From Branchiostoma floridae (taxonomy: Eukaryota > Chordata > Leptocardii > Amphioxiformes > Branchiostomatidae), in assembly GCF_000003815.2 (NCBI RefSeq), contig NC_049985.1:9896543-9960542 (forward strand): a stretch of 64,000 nucleotides of DNA, read 5' to 3'. Positions within the stretch are counted from its first letter, which is position 1. Each line of letters opens with the position of its first letter. Below are positions 34,858 through 48,500 of this stretch, one piece after another. Position numbers and translations under genes: made by a program. The notes under the pieces were generated by a model that saw nothing but the letters and a program-made list of their open reading frames with translations, did no database searches and had not been told where the DNA came from.

Positions 34858-37800
34858 AATTGCAAGGACGAATGCTATAATTCAGCCCCTGAGGTCCATC
34901 CTCATGGGTAAAAATTTTGGCAACTTATTCAATAGGAGTTACTTCAGAATAATTGTCTAGAGTAAAGGGGAGGGGGGGGAGGACATTCCCCAAGATTGAT
35001 AGGGTACAGGCAATGTAGAGGCATCACCAAAGGACAGAAAGGGTCAGGCTGAAATGTAGGATTAGAAGGACACTTGTACTGGATAAGGTCAGTAAATTGG
35101 CGAATCTGTGATGTCATGCCAAAATGTTGGCAACATGATTAGTATGTATTACTTTAAAAAAGGTATTATTGTCTAAAGAAAAGTTAAGTTGGAAGCCAAA
35201 AATTTAAAATTTGTTGATTCCCACATTGAAAAATCTGCAGGACAGTACCTCAGAATCCTCTGTATGCTTGCACTGTTAAACAATACAAACAATGCAATAC
35301 TGCATATTCCATATAAGGTATTGACCATATTTAATGTAGCCTTCTATTCAGAGGAACCTTTGAAGTGTTGGCACCTTTTAGGATAGTGAAGGAGGTAACA
35401 TTGTAGACTTTGCCTTTTCAAGAACACAATGAATAGGACTAGATTGATAATCATCTTGCCTCAAGCTTTTTTGATGGTTTATCAAGATCTTGATATTGAA
35501 GTTCATTTGAATTATGTTTTCATATTTGTTGTAAATGTTTACTTGTACATGTTGTTTCTCTTCTCTCTAATAAAAAGCTGGGCAAGGCTGAAATACAAGA
35601 TATTTCCACTCTGTAGTCTGTAATGGACATTGATAAGCAAAGTATAGAATTTGAAAATCATTCCCACTATAGAGTCTTTACAAATTACTGAACATTTTAT
35701 AGGAAGTTAGATCGAAAATTGCTTTCTACCAAACTTTTGGCTGTAGATTATGTCAGCAATGTAAGGTGCAGTTTGCTTCTGAAAAATCCAAACTTAACTC
35801 TAAGATCATGTTATTGATCGATACAGATGAGTATTCAAGTTGAGCTATATTTAAAGCTGTAACATATTTTGTTGTTGGTCATCACCAATTAACTACATTT
35901 CAGTCATGATAAGACTGTTGTTAGAAATATGCACAAAGACTATCATTTATTAAATGTCATGATATTAGCTTAGCAGGTTCCGTATGTCTTTGTTAAAACA
36001 TATGTTGATTAGAAAAGAAACAAACACAGAGTTTTACACATACCACATTTATTGGCTGCTTGGAACAGGTGACATGACAGAGTTTTTACAAAGCCGTTTG
36101 AGAGATATTCAATGCTACTTAACCCTTTGTTCACTGCCTTGCACTTTACCCAACCAGATGTAAGAGTTTGTCAAATTTGTCCCTTTGTTGCAAATATTTG
36201 ACAGTTAAAGCTGTTATGATGCCTATTATAAGAGATCCTGCTAGCCAAGCTGGTTATTGGCATGGTTATTTGTATCTTGCTATGAACAGCAAATATACAT
36301 TTTACACAGAGCAATTGTAGTATCCTCCCATGTCACACTGGTGTGAGCGTATATCATCTGCAGCATATATACATCCTACGTTTTATCATAATCTTCTGTA
36401 ATGTCATCCCTTAGATTTGTTTCTAAATTATCCTACAGTCTACAGCTATCATTGCAGTTCACATGGAGACGTGCAGACCACTACGAACACTGCCACGGCA
36501 TGCTCCGATGTTACACATTTACAATAGTTCTCTTGATCTGTTCCTACTACCTTTTTTTACCTTCACTATTTCTTAACAATATTTTCCTGACATCAAGTCT
36601 AAATCCCACCTACTACATTGCCATTACCTCACAGATTTAGGAGAAACAATATCTTGAACCCGATAGGTTTCCGTTTGCCTTGGAACAGAGGCAGGACCAA
36701 CAAGTCGAGCCAATGTTGTTTGCAAACACCAAACTTCCAAAGTGACCACCAATCTACCCCACTAAACATTAGATACTATATCCACGATAAATACATCTGT
36801 GACATCGATCAAAGTGTCTCATCTTATCTGTTTCCTTTTGGATACTCAGAATTACCCTTTTCATTGGGGAAAAACACATTCTTCACGATAACTACTCCTT
36901 TCGGATACACAAAGATAGAACAAGGTTTCACAGATATTAAAATTGATAATTCATCCAACTCAAGTTTTGTGCAGCTTTAACTTCACTAATACCTGTTTTA
37001 CAGATTTACCTTCAGTACAAAACAAAAAATTTATACCACTGATAACAAAGCTTCACCCTATCTACTGTTGCCCATGACATTAGGCTTACATAAGAGAGAT
37101 CTGGGATCACCAGGGTATTGAGCAACATCTTAAGACAATGGGCGGCCAACTGGGCTTGACTTCCAACCTTGAAGTGGTCGTCATCTTGGCTTTTCATCTG
37201 TTCTTTTCTTTGTGCATCAGTTATCAACTGGAGGGAGACTTTTATATTCAAGGAGATTGAAAGTTTGGAATGCTAACTACAGCAATATCATGTTGCTCTC
37301 CCAAGTAAGTGTTTTTAAGGGAACTGTATTTTTACTCTGAAGCAGGATTTTAATTGTAATTTCCAACATGGTTAACACAATCACAGTAAAAATCCTGCTT
37401 CAGAATGACAGCAACCAACAAACATTTAGAGTATCATATATTTTCTCCACAGTGGACTAGCAGCTTTAGATATGAGGGTCAAGTGGAATGTTCTTAAAAT
37501 TTTGGAAGCCGACAGATCGTGCACAGGTTTATTTTGCAATTGATCTATTTGATAAATATCTATACAACATGTTTGTTATATCTGATCTATCACCAACACT
37601 GATACTGTTCTGGCTTAAGAGTCCTCTTAAGAATCCCCCCATTCCTTATTATATGAAGATTTGAGAATCCAGCAAAATTTACCTTAAAGCCAAGGTGTCA
37701 ACTAGATAATTTTCATATGGTTTTTAATTCTTTTCATCTGATTGCTTCTAAAAATTGAATGATTTTCTCAATGAACAAAAAAAACTGTCTTTAGACCCCT

Positions 37801-37924
37801 GTTTTTATTGACTTGTTTGTTTGCTTGAACTCAAGCTGTCAGTTGGCCCACCCATTGCCCTGCCTAGTCCAGGTCTGAGTTAAGTAGAGGTTGGCAGAGT
37901 TCCCATCGAACGCCAGCGAAGCAT
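34858..37924. other. 3' UTRs between convergent REP and V-ATPase c genes
   Basis: REP 3' UTR includes a partial, decayed re-run of the coding tail (34960-35060, again with AGGGTACAGG and CAGGCTGAAATGTA words), suggesting a local duplication of the last exon's end. AATAAA at about 35570 is a likely REP poly(A) signal. On the minus strand, AATAAA at about 36045-36050 could end a long V-ATPase c 3' UTR. A perfect 16-bp inverted repeat TCTGAAGCAGGATTTT lies at 37336-37351, with its partner ending at 37404. No coding signal was seen. Confidence 0.5.
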
Positions 37925-40900
37925 TTACGACTTCTTGGTGGAGAGAATAAGAGCCACGATCAGCCCATACAGACCCAGCACCTCTGCAAAGATCAGGATC
38001 AGGACCATACCTGCAAAAACACAATGGTTCAAACATCAACTTGGCAGTAAAACAAACTTCTTACGTCTTTACTGCACAAAAAAGGTCAATGTTTGTTACC
38101 CTTCCTACATACTATCGAGGTGTACCTTTTACAATGTACATAAATTAAACATGTGGTAAGAAAGAGCCAAGCTAACTGATGTTCAAGTTAAAATTTTTCC
38201 ATTCTGACTGAAAGCTCTGCATTTTGAAGGCTGAAGTCACTCACATTTTTCAAATGAATGTCTTGTCTACCTTGACATGTTTGACAATAATGTTTTCATG
38301 TGTTACTGTGAACTTACCGACAAATAGTCGAGGCTGTTGGGCAGTTCCTCGCACGCCTGCATCACCCACGATCCCCACAGCAAATCCAGCAGCAAGTCCG
38401 CTCAAACCCACGCTCAACCCTGCACCCAGGTGTAGGAAGCTCCTGCAAGGTGGGGAACAATACATGTACAACGTAAGCAACATGCAGAAAATACACAGCA
38501 CATGTAAGCCACAAGGGGAATACCAGCCTTGTCAAAACAAGGCAGCAGGCGGCGATTTTAGCCGCCTACTAGTACTTACATTCTTCCAGCCGGCTACTTT
38601 GAGGTAGAATTTCAAAAAATAAAAGTTTAAATCCAGTGCTCCCCACTCCAAAATCCCCCAGCAATTTGTTTTGATAAACCTCTGGCAGTTTTCTGATAGT
38701 TGGCCCACGGTTAGGGGTCATAGCGGGAAACCTATGCCAATTTTTTTTTTAAATTCAGGATTTTTTTGTCAATTCAAAGTTTAAAGATAACAATAAAAGT
38801 TACCCAAAATACACCCCCAAACCATATCTAGGGGTCTAGATTTTAAAAAAAAAATTCTCGGGGGAGGCCCCCCCAGACAGGACTGGGGGACACCCCCCTC
38901 CCGTACCTACCCCCTGCTTGTCACTTTGTGGCTTGCCGCAAGCTGCTACGTGCCTTGCCTGCTACTTTCATATATTAGCCCCCTACTCTAAAAATTTGTG
39001 ACAAGGCTGGGAATACTAACTTTTTCAGTCAGAAACCCACATGACTAAAGTATTGCACCACAAATGTTAGTGGGATAAAACCATTACTGCACAGCAAAAT
39101 GGCAGGCTATGTACTACTGCATGTTTCCCAATGCAAGAATTGGTACACTGTATATTTTGTGGCTAAGAGAACAATTATTACAATGAAGTTAATTCAGATG
39201 CAGCCAATGTTCATTTCTGTACTATATATCCATGTGACAAAGCTATATTATTGATGCTTCACTAGTTCTGTTGTGTGACAAAGTACAGTAAGTATTTGAT
39301 ATTCTGCACCATACTGCAGCGGCACCCTTTATGAATTGATGAATGAATGAGGGCGTTATTCCCGATGGGAAACTGCCCTGACTGAACAGCTTAATGTTAA
39401 TCACCACTGTTCATCAGTGCATGCCTTTCATGTAACCTTGAAACGAATTACCGAATTACCGTACTACCAATGACCAAAGCATATTCCATTTCAAAGGGCG
39501 CTAACTCTTGGAGAAAACAGAGAAATGGCAATGTAAACTACACTCATATGCCTGGTAAGTTTGGTAACCTCTCTTTCTGATGGTATACTTCAACATTACT
39601 TATCATGGAAAATCATCAAATTATCATAGGCTTTGCATAAGTAAAGAAATTTGAAATTGAGAATTAACTAATCAAAAAAGCCCTACCAGCGAAGGATCTT
39701 TCCAAATCATTACAAGCGGAGATGTACACTAGCTATTAAGACATTACCCTACGTCAAAACAATTTGTCACAGATTCAATATGCACCATAAGATAAGAAGT
39801 GTTCGTTGATATTCTTCGCACATCCATCAGAACCTCTAAAAGGTTAACTGGAAAAGGTAATCAGATTTCCTGAATTCCCAGTGTATTTTCTGTGCTAAGT
39901 ACATTTGTTTTACCTCCAGTGTGGAGGTATTGATAACATTTGATTATCTTCACATGCATGCTATGTTGGCTAATGTAGCCATCCATGTTGTCAGTGCTAC
40001 GACAGATCAAAACACTGACCATAAAAGTGGCTTACATCTTATTCTTAAGATCATTAGTTTTTTCATTACATTTTCTCAATCCCAATCTCTCCAAATTTAA
40101 TTTGACCATTATTTAGTTTACCAATTAGTACTTTACATGCTCATGTTGTGTAAACACATGTGTTGCCCATGTTTCTGAATCTGACCATCAGAACAGACCA
40201 GCGAACACTTCCAAATCAAAATTGAATATTGTTCAGACCATCATAAAACATGATCTGATCTTCACCTGTATGTTGTGTAGGCGTCCGTGTTGTCCATGTT
40301 GCTGCCGATCAGTACAGCAACCACCAGACCGTAGATGGCGATGATACCCGCCATGACAACGGGAAGGATGGACTTCATAATAAGCTCCGGCCGCATCACG
40401 CTCATCGCCGCGATGCCCATTCCGCTCTTGGCCGTGCCATAGGCGGCTCCAAAAGCTATAGGTTGACATGAAAAAACATGAGTATTCACAAATATATCTG
40501 TATTAATGAGCTAGCATCACACAAAGCCAGGTTTGTTTATCTGTCTGCTCCAACCATTGCTAGTTTGTTTGCATCTGTGGTTAGTTATCAGACAACTTGC
40601 CTTCAGCTTACCAAATCCCTGCATGTTTGTACTGTACAGCTATCAAATGAAGAAGCCCCTAACATTCTTTTCTGATAAAAGGCTTCATTTTACATAATTC
40701 ATTCTATAAACATCTTGAAGCTGCTGTTGCAAGACAAGGATTAGTTTAATAGGAGTAATAATGTGTCATGCATTATAAGTTAGCATCTACATTCCAGAGT
40801 CACAACATTGGATATAATCAAAAACAATTTGATAAACATTTACTGATTCTTACTCTTACACAATCACAGTTCTGTATAGGAGACTATCTCTACCTTGCCT

Positions 40901-42037
40901 TGTCATTGTTTACTTATTGATTTTTTGTTGACAAAGTGGCACATGACCAATACCTCTCATGGCAGGGTGTCATGAAGCATGTGATTATTTTGTAATCCAA
41001 TACACAAATGTACACCGATCAGTTACACAAGTGCAAATTTTGAAAATACATTGTGACATTTACTTTCTCTCAGTATTACAGTCGTGCATGTGGAATAACT
41101 GGATGTAAAATTTGAAATGCTTCATTGAAATTAATTGAAGCAAAATTTGATTAGAATTTCCAGTTTTCCATTTGCATTATATTGAAACAAATCGCTGACT
41201 ACTGGTAGTAGAAATAGCTTCGACAATCAAAAAGATTATAGTCTTATCATAGTAATCACGCTATACATTAAGATCATGTTTTATGACTCCTATTCACAAT
41301 GTATTTTGAAATGCTGTTTCTGCATCGTCTAACAAAAAATATAAAATCAGAATCAATATAAAATCATGCGCAATCTTGATCTCTAAAATTAGAGGCTTGG
41401 CAGTACAAAAGAAGAAGAAAATCATGCTCTTTGACATTTGCTCCGACCTCTCCATTGATGCTACATTCCCAAGGACACCTGAACAGATGGGACATCCCTT
41501 GACGCCCACCGCACGACCTGGCTGTTGCATAATTCATCCCATTCAAAGGATGGTTTTTAAAAAATTGCTGTACGTGAAAAGTAGACGTGTACTCTTGTAT
41601 ATGGTCGAATAAAGGGTACATTTTACCTGGGCGCAAAGCCGTGGATGCTCTTACCTGGCCTCTGGTATCCGCCCATATCCGTCATCAATTTGGGACACCT
41701 CAAATTTTCATAAAATCGCTTCTCCGACACAAAAATACTCCATAAACAACTTATTACACGTATTTAAGATGTAAATTTTACCTGAAAGCTAATTCAGCTC
41801 TAAGGAGTATAGAATTACGGCCATAAAATGACCTGAAATCATTACCCATTTCTTTCTTTCATGTGTTTTCCAGCCCGGCGAGGCTAGGCCCATCATGTCC
41901 ATGCGATTTTGCTCATGTGATAATCGTCACAAATTTCCCCAGGAAAAATCACGCTTACCGCTAAAAACGATGGCTGAGGTGGCTCCCATCACGCCAAAGA
42001 AGTGCACGTACTCTGGTGGGCCGGCGTCAGACGACAT
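37925..42037 (-). CDS. ATP6V0C: V-type proton ATPase 16-kDa proteolipid subunit c
   Basis: Minus-strand exons: 42037-41959, 40455-40266, 38442-38318 and 38010-37925, totalling 480 nt (159 aa, near the usual 155). This is the rotor-ring subunit of the membrane V0 sector, which carries protons across endosomal, lysosomal and other acidic membranes. Four hydrophobic segments are visible. They include [55 protein letters not shown] and the last helix [20 protein letters not shown], whose glutamate (about residue 141) is the essential proton-binding acid. The protein ends STKKS. Intron 2 (38443-40265) has no insert that I can define, while intron 3 starts within 80 bp of a hAT-like MITE at 38524. 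The gene is divergent from PWP2 and convergent with REP. Confidence 0.96.
38517..39016. mobile_element. hAT-like MITE in the V-ATPase c gene
   Basis: The 486-bp element (38524-39009) begins CAGCCTTGTCA and ends TGACAAGGCTG, flanked by 7-bp direct repeats GGAATAC (38517-38523, 39010-39016). Eight base pairs would be canonical for hAT. It lies between exons 2 and 3 (intron 2, upstream of exon 3 in gene direction). The interior has an AT-rich part and a short C-rich part near 38870-38900, and no transposase frame. Confidence 0.75.
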
Positions 42038-42503
42038 TGTGGTGATTTTTTTTCGGTGATTATGGCTTGGAAAACCGGTTGAAACTCGGACACTACCTTC
42101 CTTTCGGGCGCTGTCAGACAAGATGGAGGAAAGGTGGCGGTCATGTGATACTGTCGTAAGGTACTGACGTCATTTACTGACGGAAAAACAACACATTTCT
42201 TTTCAAAATATAACGTTAGCATATAAAAAGCTATTTTTTAAAATAACTTCAGCATAGTTGTGCTATTTTACGATAAAGATTTCGTATATATTTTCAAAGT
42301 TGTGAAAGATCGACACTGTTGGGGTCAACTGTGTGTCAAAGGTGAAAGGTTGTATCCCGCACCACATGTGAGAAATGTTCAGACATATAGTTGATCAACG
42401 CGATTGATGCCGTTTTTCTACCTTCAGAAGTATGATAAACTAAAAACTTTGCTGTTCTACATTTGTAGCAACTGTGCTCTTTAAGTACAAGATAACTCCG
42501 ATC
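42038..42503. promoter_or_regulatory. Divergent promoter region, ATP6V0C (minus) / PWP2 (plus)
   Basis: 466 bp separate the two start codons. An AAGATGG word (YY1-like) lies near 42120. No TATA box is evident at a suitable place. A shared promoter for two housekeeping genes is inferred from position only. Confidence 0.55.
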
Positions 42504-45500
42504 ATGAAGTTTTCGTACAAGGTGAGTTTGACGGTTCTAATTTGTATTGATTTGTTGGGGCTTTCTTTCTGAAACTGCTGCCATAATTTGCTGTGACTGA
42601 ATTAAGACACATGGAATCTCCTTGATTTTAGGCCTTAACATTCAACTTGTAACTCAATGTATACTAGTATGCACAGACAAATTTACCTGTCATTGGTTGA
42701 AATAACAAGCCTTCTTCTGTTGAATGATTAAGACATGTGGATTATAATTTATATAAAAGCTCCTTGATTATAATAACAAAATAATTTGTGTGTTAGTTTT
42801 CCAACCTGCTGGGTTCAGTGTACAGGAGAGGGAATGTCAGCTTCACACCTGATGGCAACTCCATCATCAGCCCTGTGGGCAACAGGGTCAGCATCTTCGA
42901 CCTCAAAAAGTGAGTTGGACCTACATGAATTATGGTTATGTCATAAATACTAAAAATAGGTTTTCCGTAAACCCTCATAAATATGATTAGCCAGAGTGAC
43001 GTCCTAGTTACTAGTAGCTTACCGTAGGCTCCCATACAAATGTAAGTTGGTGGTCGGTAAGGGGCGAATATACAGACTTTTTATGGACGTCATACTAATC
43101 ATAATTTAAATCCTCCAACGACCATGTTGGCGGGTAATTGAATTAAGCAGTAGCAACTTCATGTAGTTTACACACCTACGCTGTAATCTAACATGGCACA
43201 AATGACGTCAAATGAAAAGCCTGACAGTGTATAGGAATCCTGATGAACTACTGTAACTTGGATGGCAACCAGGCTAAAATATAATATAATATTATAATTG
43301 TTAATAATCCACAAAACAGTTGTGTCAAAAGTTAGACAAGTATGATCCCACTAGATACCAAAGCTGTAAGTGTAACATCTAATCTTAAATCATTACAGTC
43401 TCATGTTAGAACATTCACATTGTTTAATGTTTTGATCCCCTGCAGTAACAAGTCAGAGACACTGCCAGTGGAGGCCCAGATGAACATTGTATGTGTTGCA
43501 CAGTCTCCTGATGGAAGCACTGCTATTCTGGTGGATGAAGGTAAGTGACACTGATAGAGAGGACTGGTCCGGCTACATGTGGTTTGAATTTGTCAGAAAT
43601 TGAAACCTTCATTTATTACAGATCTTACATGATTTTCTTGATCTTATTTTTTGTATCATTTCTTGGCTTCCAGCTGGGGCAGCACTACTGGTGAGCCTTG
43701 TGAGTAAGTCTGTCCTGCATCACTACCACTTCCACAAACCTGTGCACACGGTCAAGTTCAGCCCAGACGGAAGGTGGATGTTATTCTCTTTATGTTTGTC
43801 TGAAGTATTACATTTGTTACTATTTGGTACACCTGTAGTTGAACATTCTAAACAAGTGTAGGTATGGAGGCATTCCCATTTCTGTCCAGAATCAATTTTA
43901 TGGCATTTTTGTATATGTGTATGTGTGTACATTTGTATTTGAAAAACTTGGCGTTTTGCTTTAGGTCAAAAGTAATTACAGGAGCTGGTGTGTTACGCTG
44001 AACGGCAGTTATACCGGCTATATAGATACAGATTACAGATTTTTACAGGTGAATGAAGGTGAATTTGGATGCCTTTTTTCTTAGCATGGCAATTGCAGTT
44101 TCCCGCAATACTGCTACATCTTGCTAGAGGTCACTAACATAATTGTTGGTTAACAGGAAGTTTGCAGTGACTCGTGAGAATCACACACTGGTGTACCACG
44201 CTCCTGGAAAGACACATGACTTCAACCCCTTCCGTCTGTACCGGAGTTACCACGGACCTTACGATGATGCCACATGTATCGACTGGACAGATGACTCCAG
44301 GTAACAACTCAATTCTGATGTCATTTTCTTTTGAAAACTTTGATTTAGGCATATTCATTTTAAAAAATGGCTATGGCAGAAGAGATGTAAGTTTTAAGAC
44401 ATCATAAAGGTTACATACTACACATGCAGATTTCTGCAATATGTGTGTCTATCATATAAATGCAGACTTTCAGTGGTACTGGATGATGGTATGTTGAGTA
44501 CTGAAAGGTATGTTTACAATAGGCCACTCTGGACTGATTGTCATGCTTTGCATATTGTGTATCTCTGCTGGTGGTATGGTGAAAATTTGAAAGATTATAC
44601 ATGTTAATGTCCACAGAGCCTTTGCAGTAGGCAGTAAGGACATGAACACACGTGTGCACGCTGCGACAGCCCTACAGAACCTGGCAGTCTACAGTTTTGG
44701 TGGTCACAAGGATGCCATTGTGGGCTGCTTCTTTGAGCACAAGTCTTTGGATGTATCCTTAATTAATGAGTGATTGTATTGACACTTAGTATTTGTTACT
44801 GCTTTTGATAGTCCAACTTAGGAAAGACTTTAGTTTTTAGTTAAGTACTGATGACAATGATATACGTACAAGTACATGTACCAAGAGCATTTGTACAATG
44901 TAGAAGGATGCATGCTTTTTTATTGACACATGGCCTTGTATTGCACATTAAACCACATGTTGAAATGCAAGAACAAATACCAATTAAATTTTCCGAATCC
45001 TCAATGTTCATTCAACTTGAAAGTCACCAGCAATAACAGAGGTCAGATAAATGCAATGTATAGATGTTGTCTTGAGTATGTAAAGACAACTCTAAATGCT
45101 TGTTTAATTTTTAGCTGCTTGCCCAAATGTAGTTGTGATGGCTAGCAATTTTTTTTATACATGTGACCCTTGACCTGCCCATTCAGTTGTACACAATCAG
45201 TCGGGATGGTACCTTGGTGATCTGGGAATGTGATACTGACCTGGATGGTCTTGTTCCCGGGTCAGCACGACCCAAAAAGGAGAAGGAAACAGAAGAAAAG
45301 GTCAAAGATGACTCTGAAGGTTAGATAAATGTACCCTTGATCATTAATGTACATTTTTTGTGCAATTATTCATGAAATTCTGTTTGGCAGATTTGTAACA
45401 TTTTCATCTTTGATATAATATCCTTACTGTTTCATCTATGCAATTTTTCATTTAACTTTTCTGGTATGAACTGGATTCACAGAAAGTGAGGAAGAGGAAG

Positions 45501-48500
45501 ACAAAGACAAGCAGGAAAAGATTCTGTACAAGAAAGTTTCAAAGTAAGTGTACCATTGACAACTTGATCAATTGAAACTGTTGTATTTTGTAAGACAAAG
45601 TTTTAAAATGCTTCTTTGAGAATACTAATGTCTCTCTGTTCTTTTGACTTCCAGGCATTACTTCAACAAGGAAGGTGACTTCAACACCCTGACATCATGT
45701 GACTACCACAAACGGACCCACTTCCTGGTGACAGGTTTTGCTTCAGGAATCTTCCACCTACATGAGCTACCTGACTTCAACCTCATCCACTCTCTCAGGT
45801 GTGGTGTTGTAAATCTGGTGTAAATTGGTGCTGCATTTATTATAGAAGTGAATTTATTGTCATCAAATACAGTATAGGCGCAACACTTATCTGTAAACAA
45901 TGATACAAGTATTTAGGTATGAAAAGTTTCATGTTATAAACACAGCCACCACTTGCTTATAGAGCTGGTTCCTATCCTAGGCCTAATGCTAAAGGACAGT
46001 TAAAAAAAGGTCATCCACAGCATTTGCCATTGCTTATGGCATATGCATGGCCAAGATCAATATGTCCATCACAGCAATGAGCATATTTGGTTATGCAGCA
46101 TAGATGCAGATTTGGAACAGTGCAAGATATGTGTAAATGTTGATAACACTTTGTATTGTCCCTACAGTATTTCGGACCAGAGAATAGCATCAGTATCCTT
46201 CAACTCTACCGGAGACTGGATTGCACTGGCCTGTTCCGGTTTGGGCCAGCTGCTAGTTTGGGAGTGGCAGAGCGAATCGTACGTCCTGAAACAACAGGGA
46301 CACTTCAACAACATGTCCTCATTAGCATATTCACCAGATGGGCAGTATATTGTCACAGGAGGGGAGGATGGCAAGGTAACATTCTCTCCTTAGAAATAGT
46401 TTAACCTTAAACAACCATTTGCACAAAATTTCAAAGATAACTTTGGTTTTTCTGATTTTAATGTAAAGTTGATTTTTCTACTGTATTTGAATCTTGCTGG
46501 ATCATGAATTTGAGTAATGTAGCGCAGTATGTTAAGGATGAGGAAACTTACAATTTGAATTTTTGATTTGATATAAAGATGGACTTAATTAGATATCTGC
46601 CTGTGCCTATAGCTTCGTTCCTTATGACTTTGAATATGTGACTCAGTAATTTGTCGAAGGTGCCTTACTTAATATTACACAGTGTCTTGGTTGACTCCTA
46701 TTTGAAATACATAAACTGTTCCCCTTTTCAATTCTTCCATCAGGTGAAAGTCTGGAACACAGGCAGTGGTTTCTGTTTTGTGACCTTTACGGAACACACG
46801 GCAGCCATCGCTGGAACCATCTTCACCTCCAACGGTCATGTGGTGATCAGTGCTTCTCTGGACGGCACAGCAAGGGCATTTGACTTGCACAGGTAGTGTA
46901 GAGCACCTATTGTTATTTTACTATTGTCTTTTGTTACATGCTACCCTGCATAACCTGCAAAGCCAGCCTTTTCAGAGACAGTAGAAAATACAAAGTAATT
47001 GCTTTTCTAGAGATCCTTACTTTTCTTTGTTTTGCATTTGACCAGAAGTTTTCTTTATCATTGGTTCATCATTTGAAGGTTGGTAGATGACTCAAGATGT
47101 AGTGTTAGCTGTCTCTAAGGCACAGCAAAGTGATACTTAATTTCTGAATTTTGCCCCGTTTGTTCCCCAGATACCGTAATTTCCGTACGTTCACGTCACC
47201 GCGCCCGGCACAGTTCTCGTGCCTGGCCGTGGATCACAGCGGGGACCTAGTGTGCTGCGGGGCGCAGGACATGTTCGAGATCTTTGTGTGGTCCATGCAG
47301 ACTGGAAGACTGCTGGAGGTCAGCAACTGTTCTTTGAAATAGACTTTTTATAAATTTATTTATCATTTATTTTTCTTTGTGACGATTTAATCATTCCTTT
47401 AGAGTTTAGTATTCATAATGTGACTTTCAATAAAAAGTTGCTGCAACAAAATTTAGGGCTTAAGAAAATGTGGATAAATAAACTACATTGTATTTTATTG
47501 TTCTTGTAGGTTCTGGCTGGCCATGAAGGTCCTGTTGCCAGCCTAAGTTTCAGCCCAGCAGATGCCATTTTGGCCAGTGCATCCTGGGACAAGACAGTAA
47601 GGGTCTGGGACATCTTCGAGCGCAAAGGGTGTCGTGAGACTCTGCAACTGGGGTCAGATGGTATGTGATAGTTGTAGAATGTGTCTATCAATTTTGCACT
47701 GTTTGTATCAAGAAGAACAGAAGCTATTTGTACAGTTTCATTGCATAATGGAAATATATCCTTGTAACTTTTTTTTGACTTAACATGTGTCATATGTAAT
47801 TTATGACCCCATTCACACTCAGAAAAATGATTCGGATAAAACATTTATCATGATAACATGTTTTATTCGAATCGTTTTTCTGAGTGTGAATGGGGTCTAT
47901 GTTAGCGCTGGCCATTCTAGATTTGGGAAGACAAATAGAAATACAGGATCTCAAATTTCAAAATCAAAATGATATCTAACATTATGTGTCTTCTTTAGCC
48001 CTGGCTGTTACATTCCGCCCTGATGGAAAAGAGGTTGCCATAGCAATGCTGAGTGGTGAGATTCAGTTCTGGGATCCACACAACGCCACGCAGACCGGCA
48101 GCATCGAAGGTCGGCATGACCTTGGAGCAGGGAGGAAGGAAACTGACAAGATCACTGCCAAGACATCTGCTGCTGGGAAGTGAGTTTGGGTCAAAGTCGT
48201 GTCCAGGATGTCAACATAAACTCATTGCAGGGCAGGTGCCGCAGATACAGCAAGAATGCGGCAATTACATTTGTATTTTAAAGTTTAATTTGCAGGTCAT
48301 TATACAACCGGTGCAATGGCCTAGTGGGTAGAGTGTTCGCCTTGCATTCGGTAGGTCGTGAGTTCGATCCCTGGCCGAGTCATACCAAAGACTTCAAAAA
48401 TGGTGCATGCTTCTTTCTCTGCTTAGCACTCAGCATTCGGGAAAGAGTATGGAAGTTGAACACACACCACTACCAGTGGACTAGCCCCCTGCTGTAGTAA

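Noticed and set aside
36618-36980. 120-codon open frame between REP and V-ATPase c
   Set aside because: Lies in probable 3' UTR sequence, with low-complexity composition and no recognisable motif.
48310-48385. Possible functional tRNA gene
   Set aside because: A and B boxes are present but the sequence continues into a SINE body and is flanked by target duplications, so it is a retroposon, not a tRNA gene.
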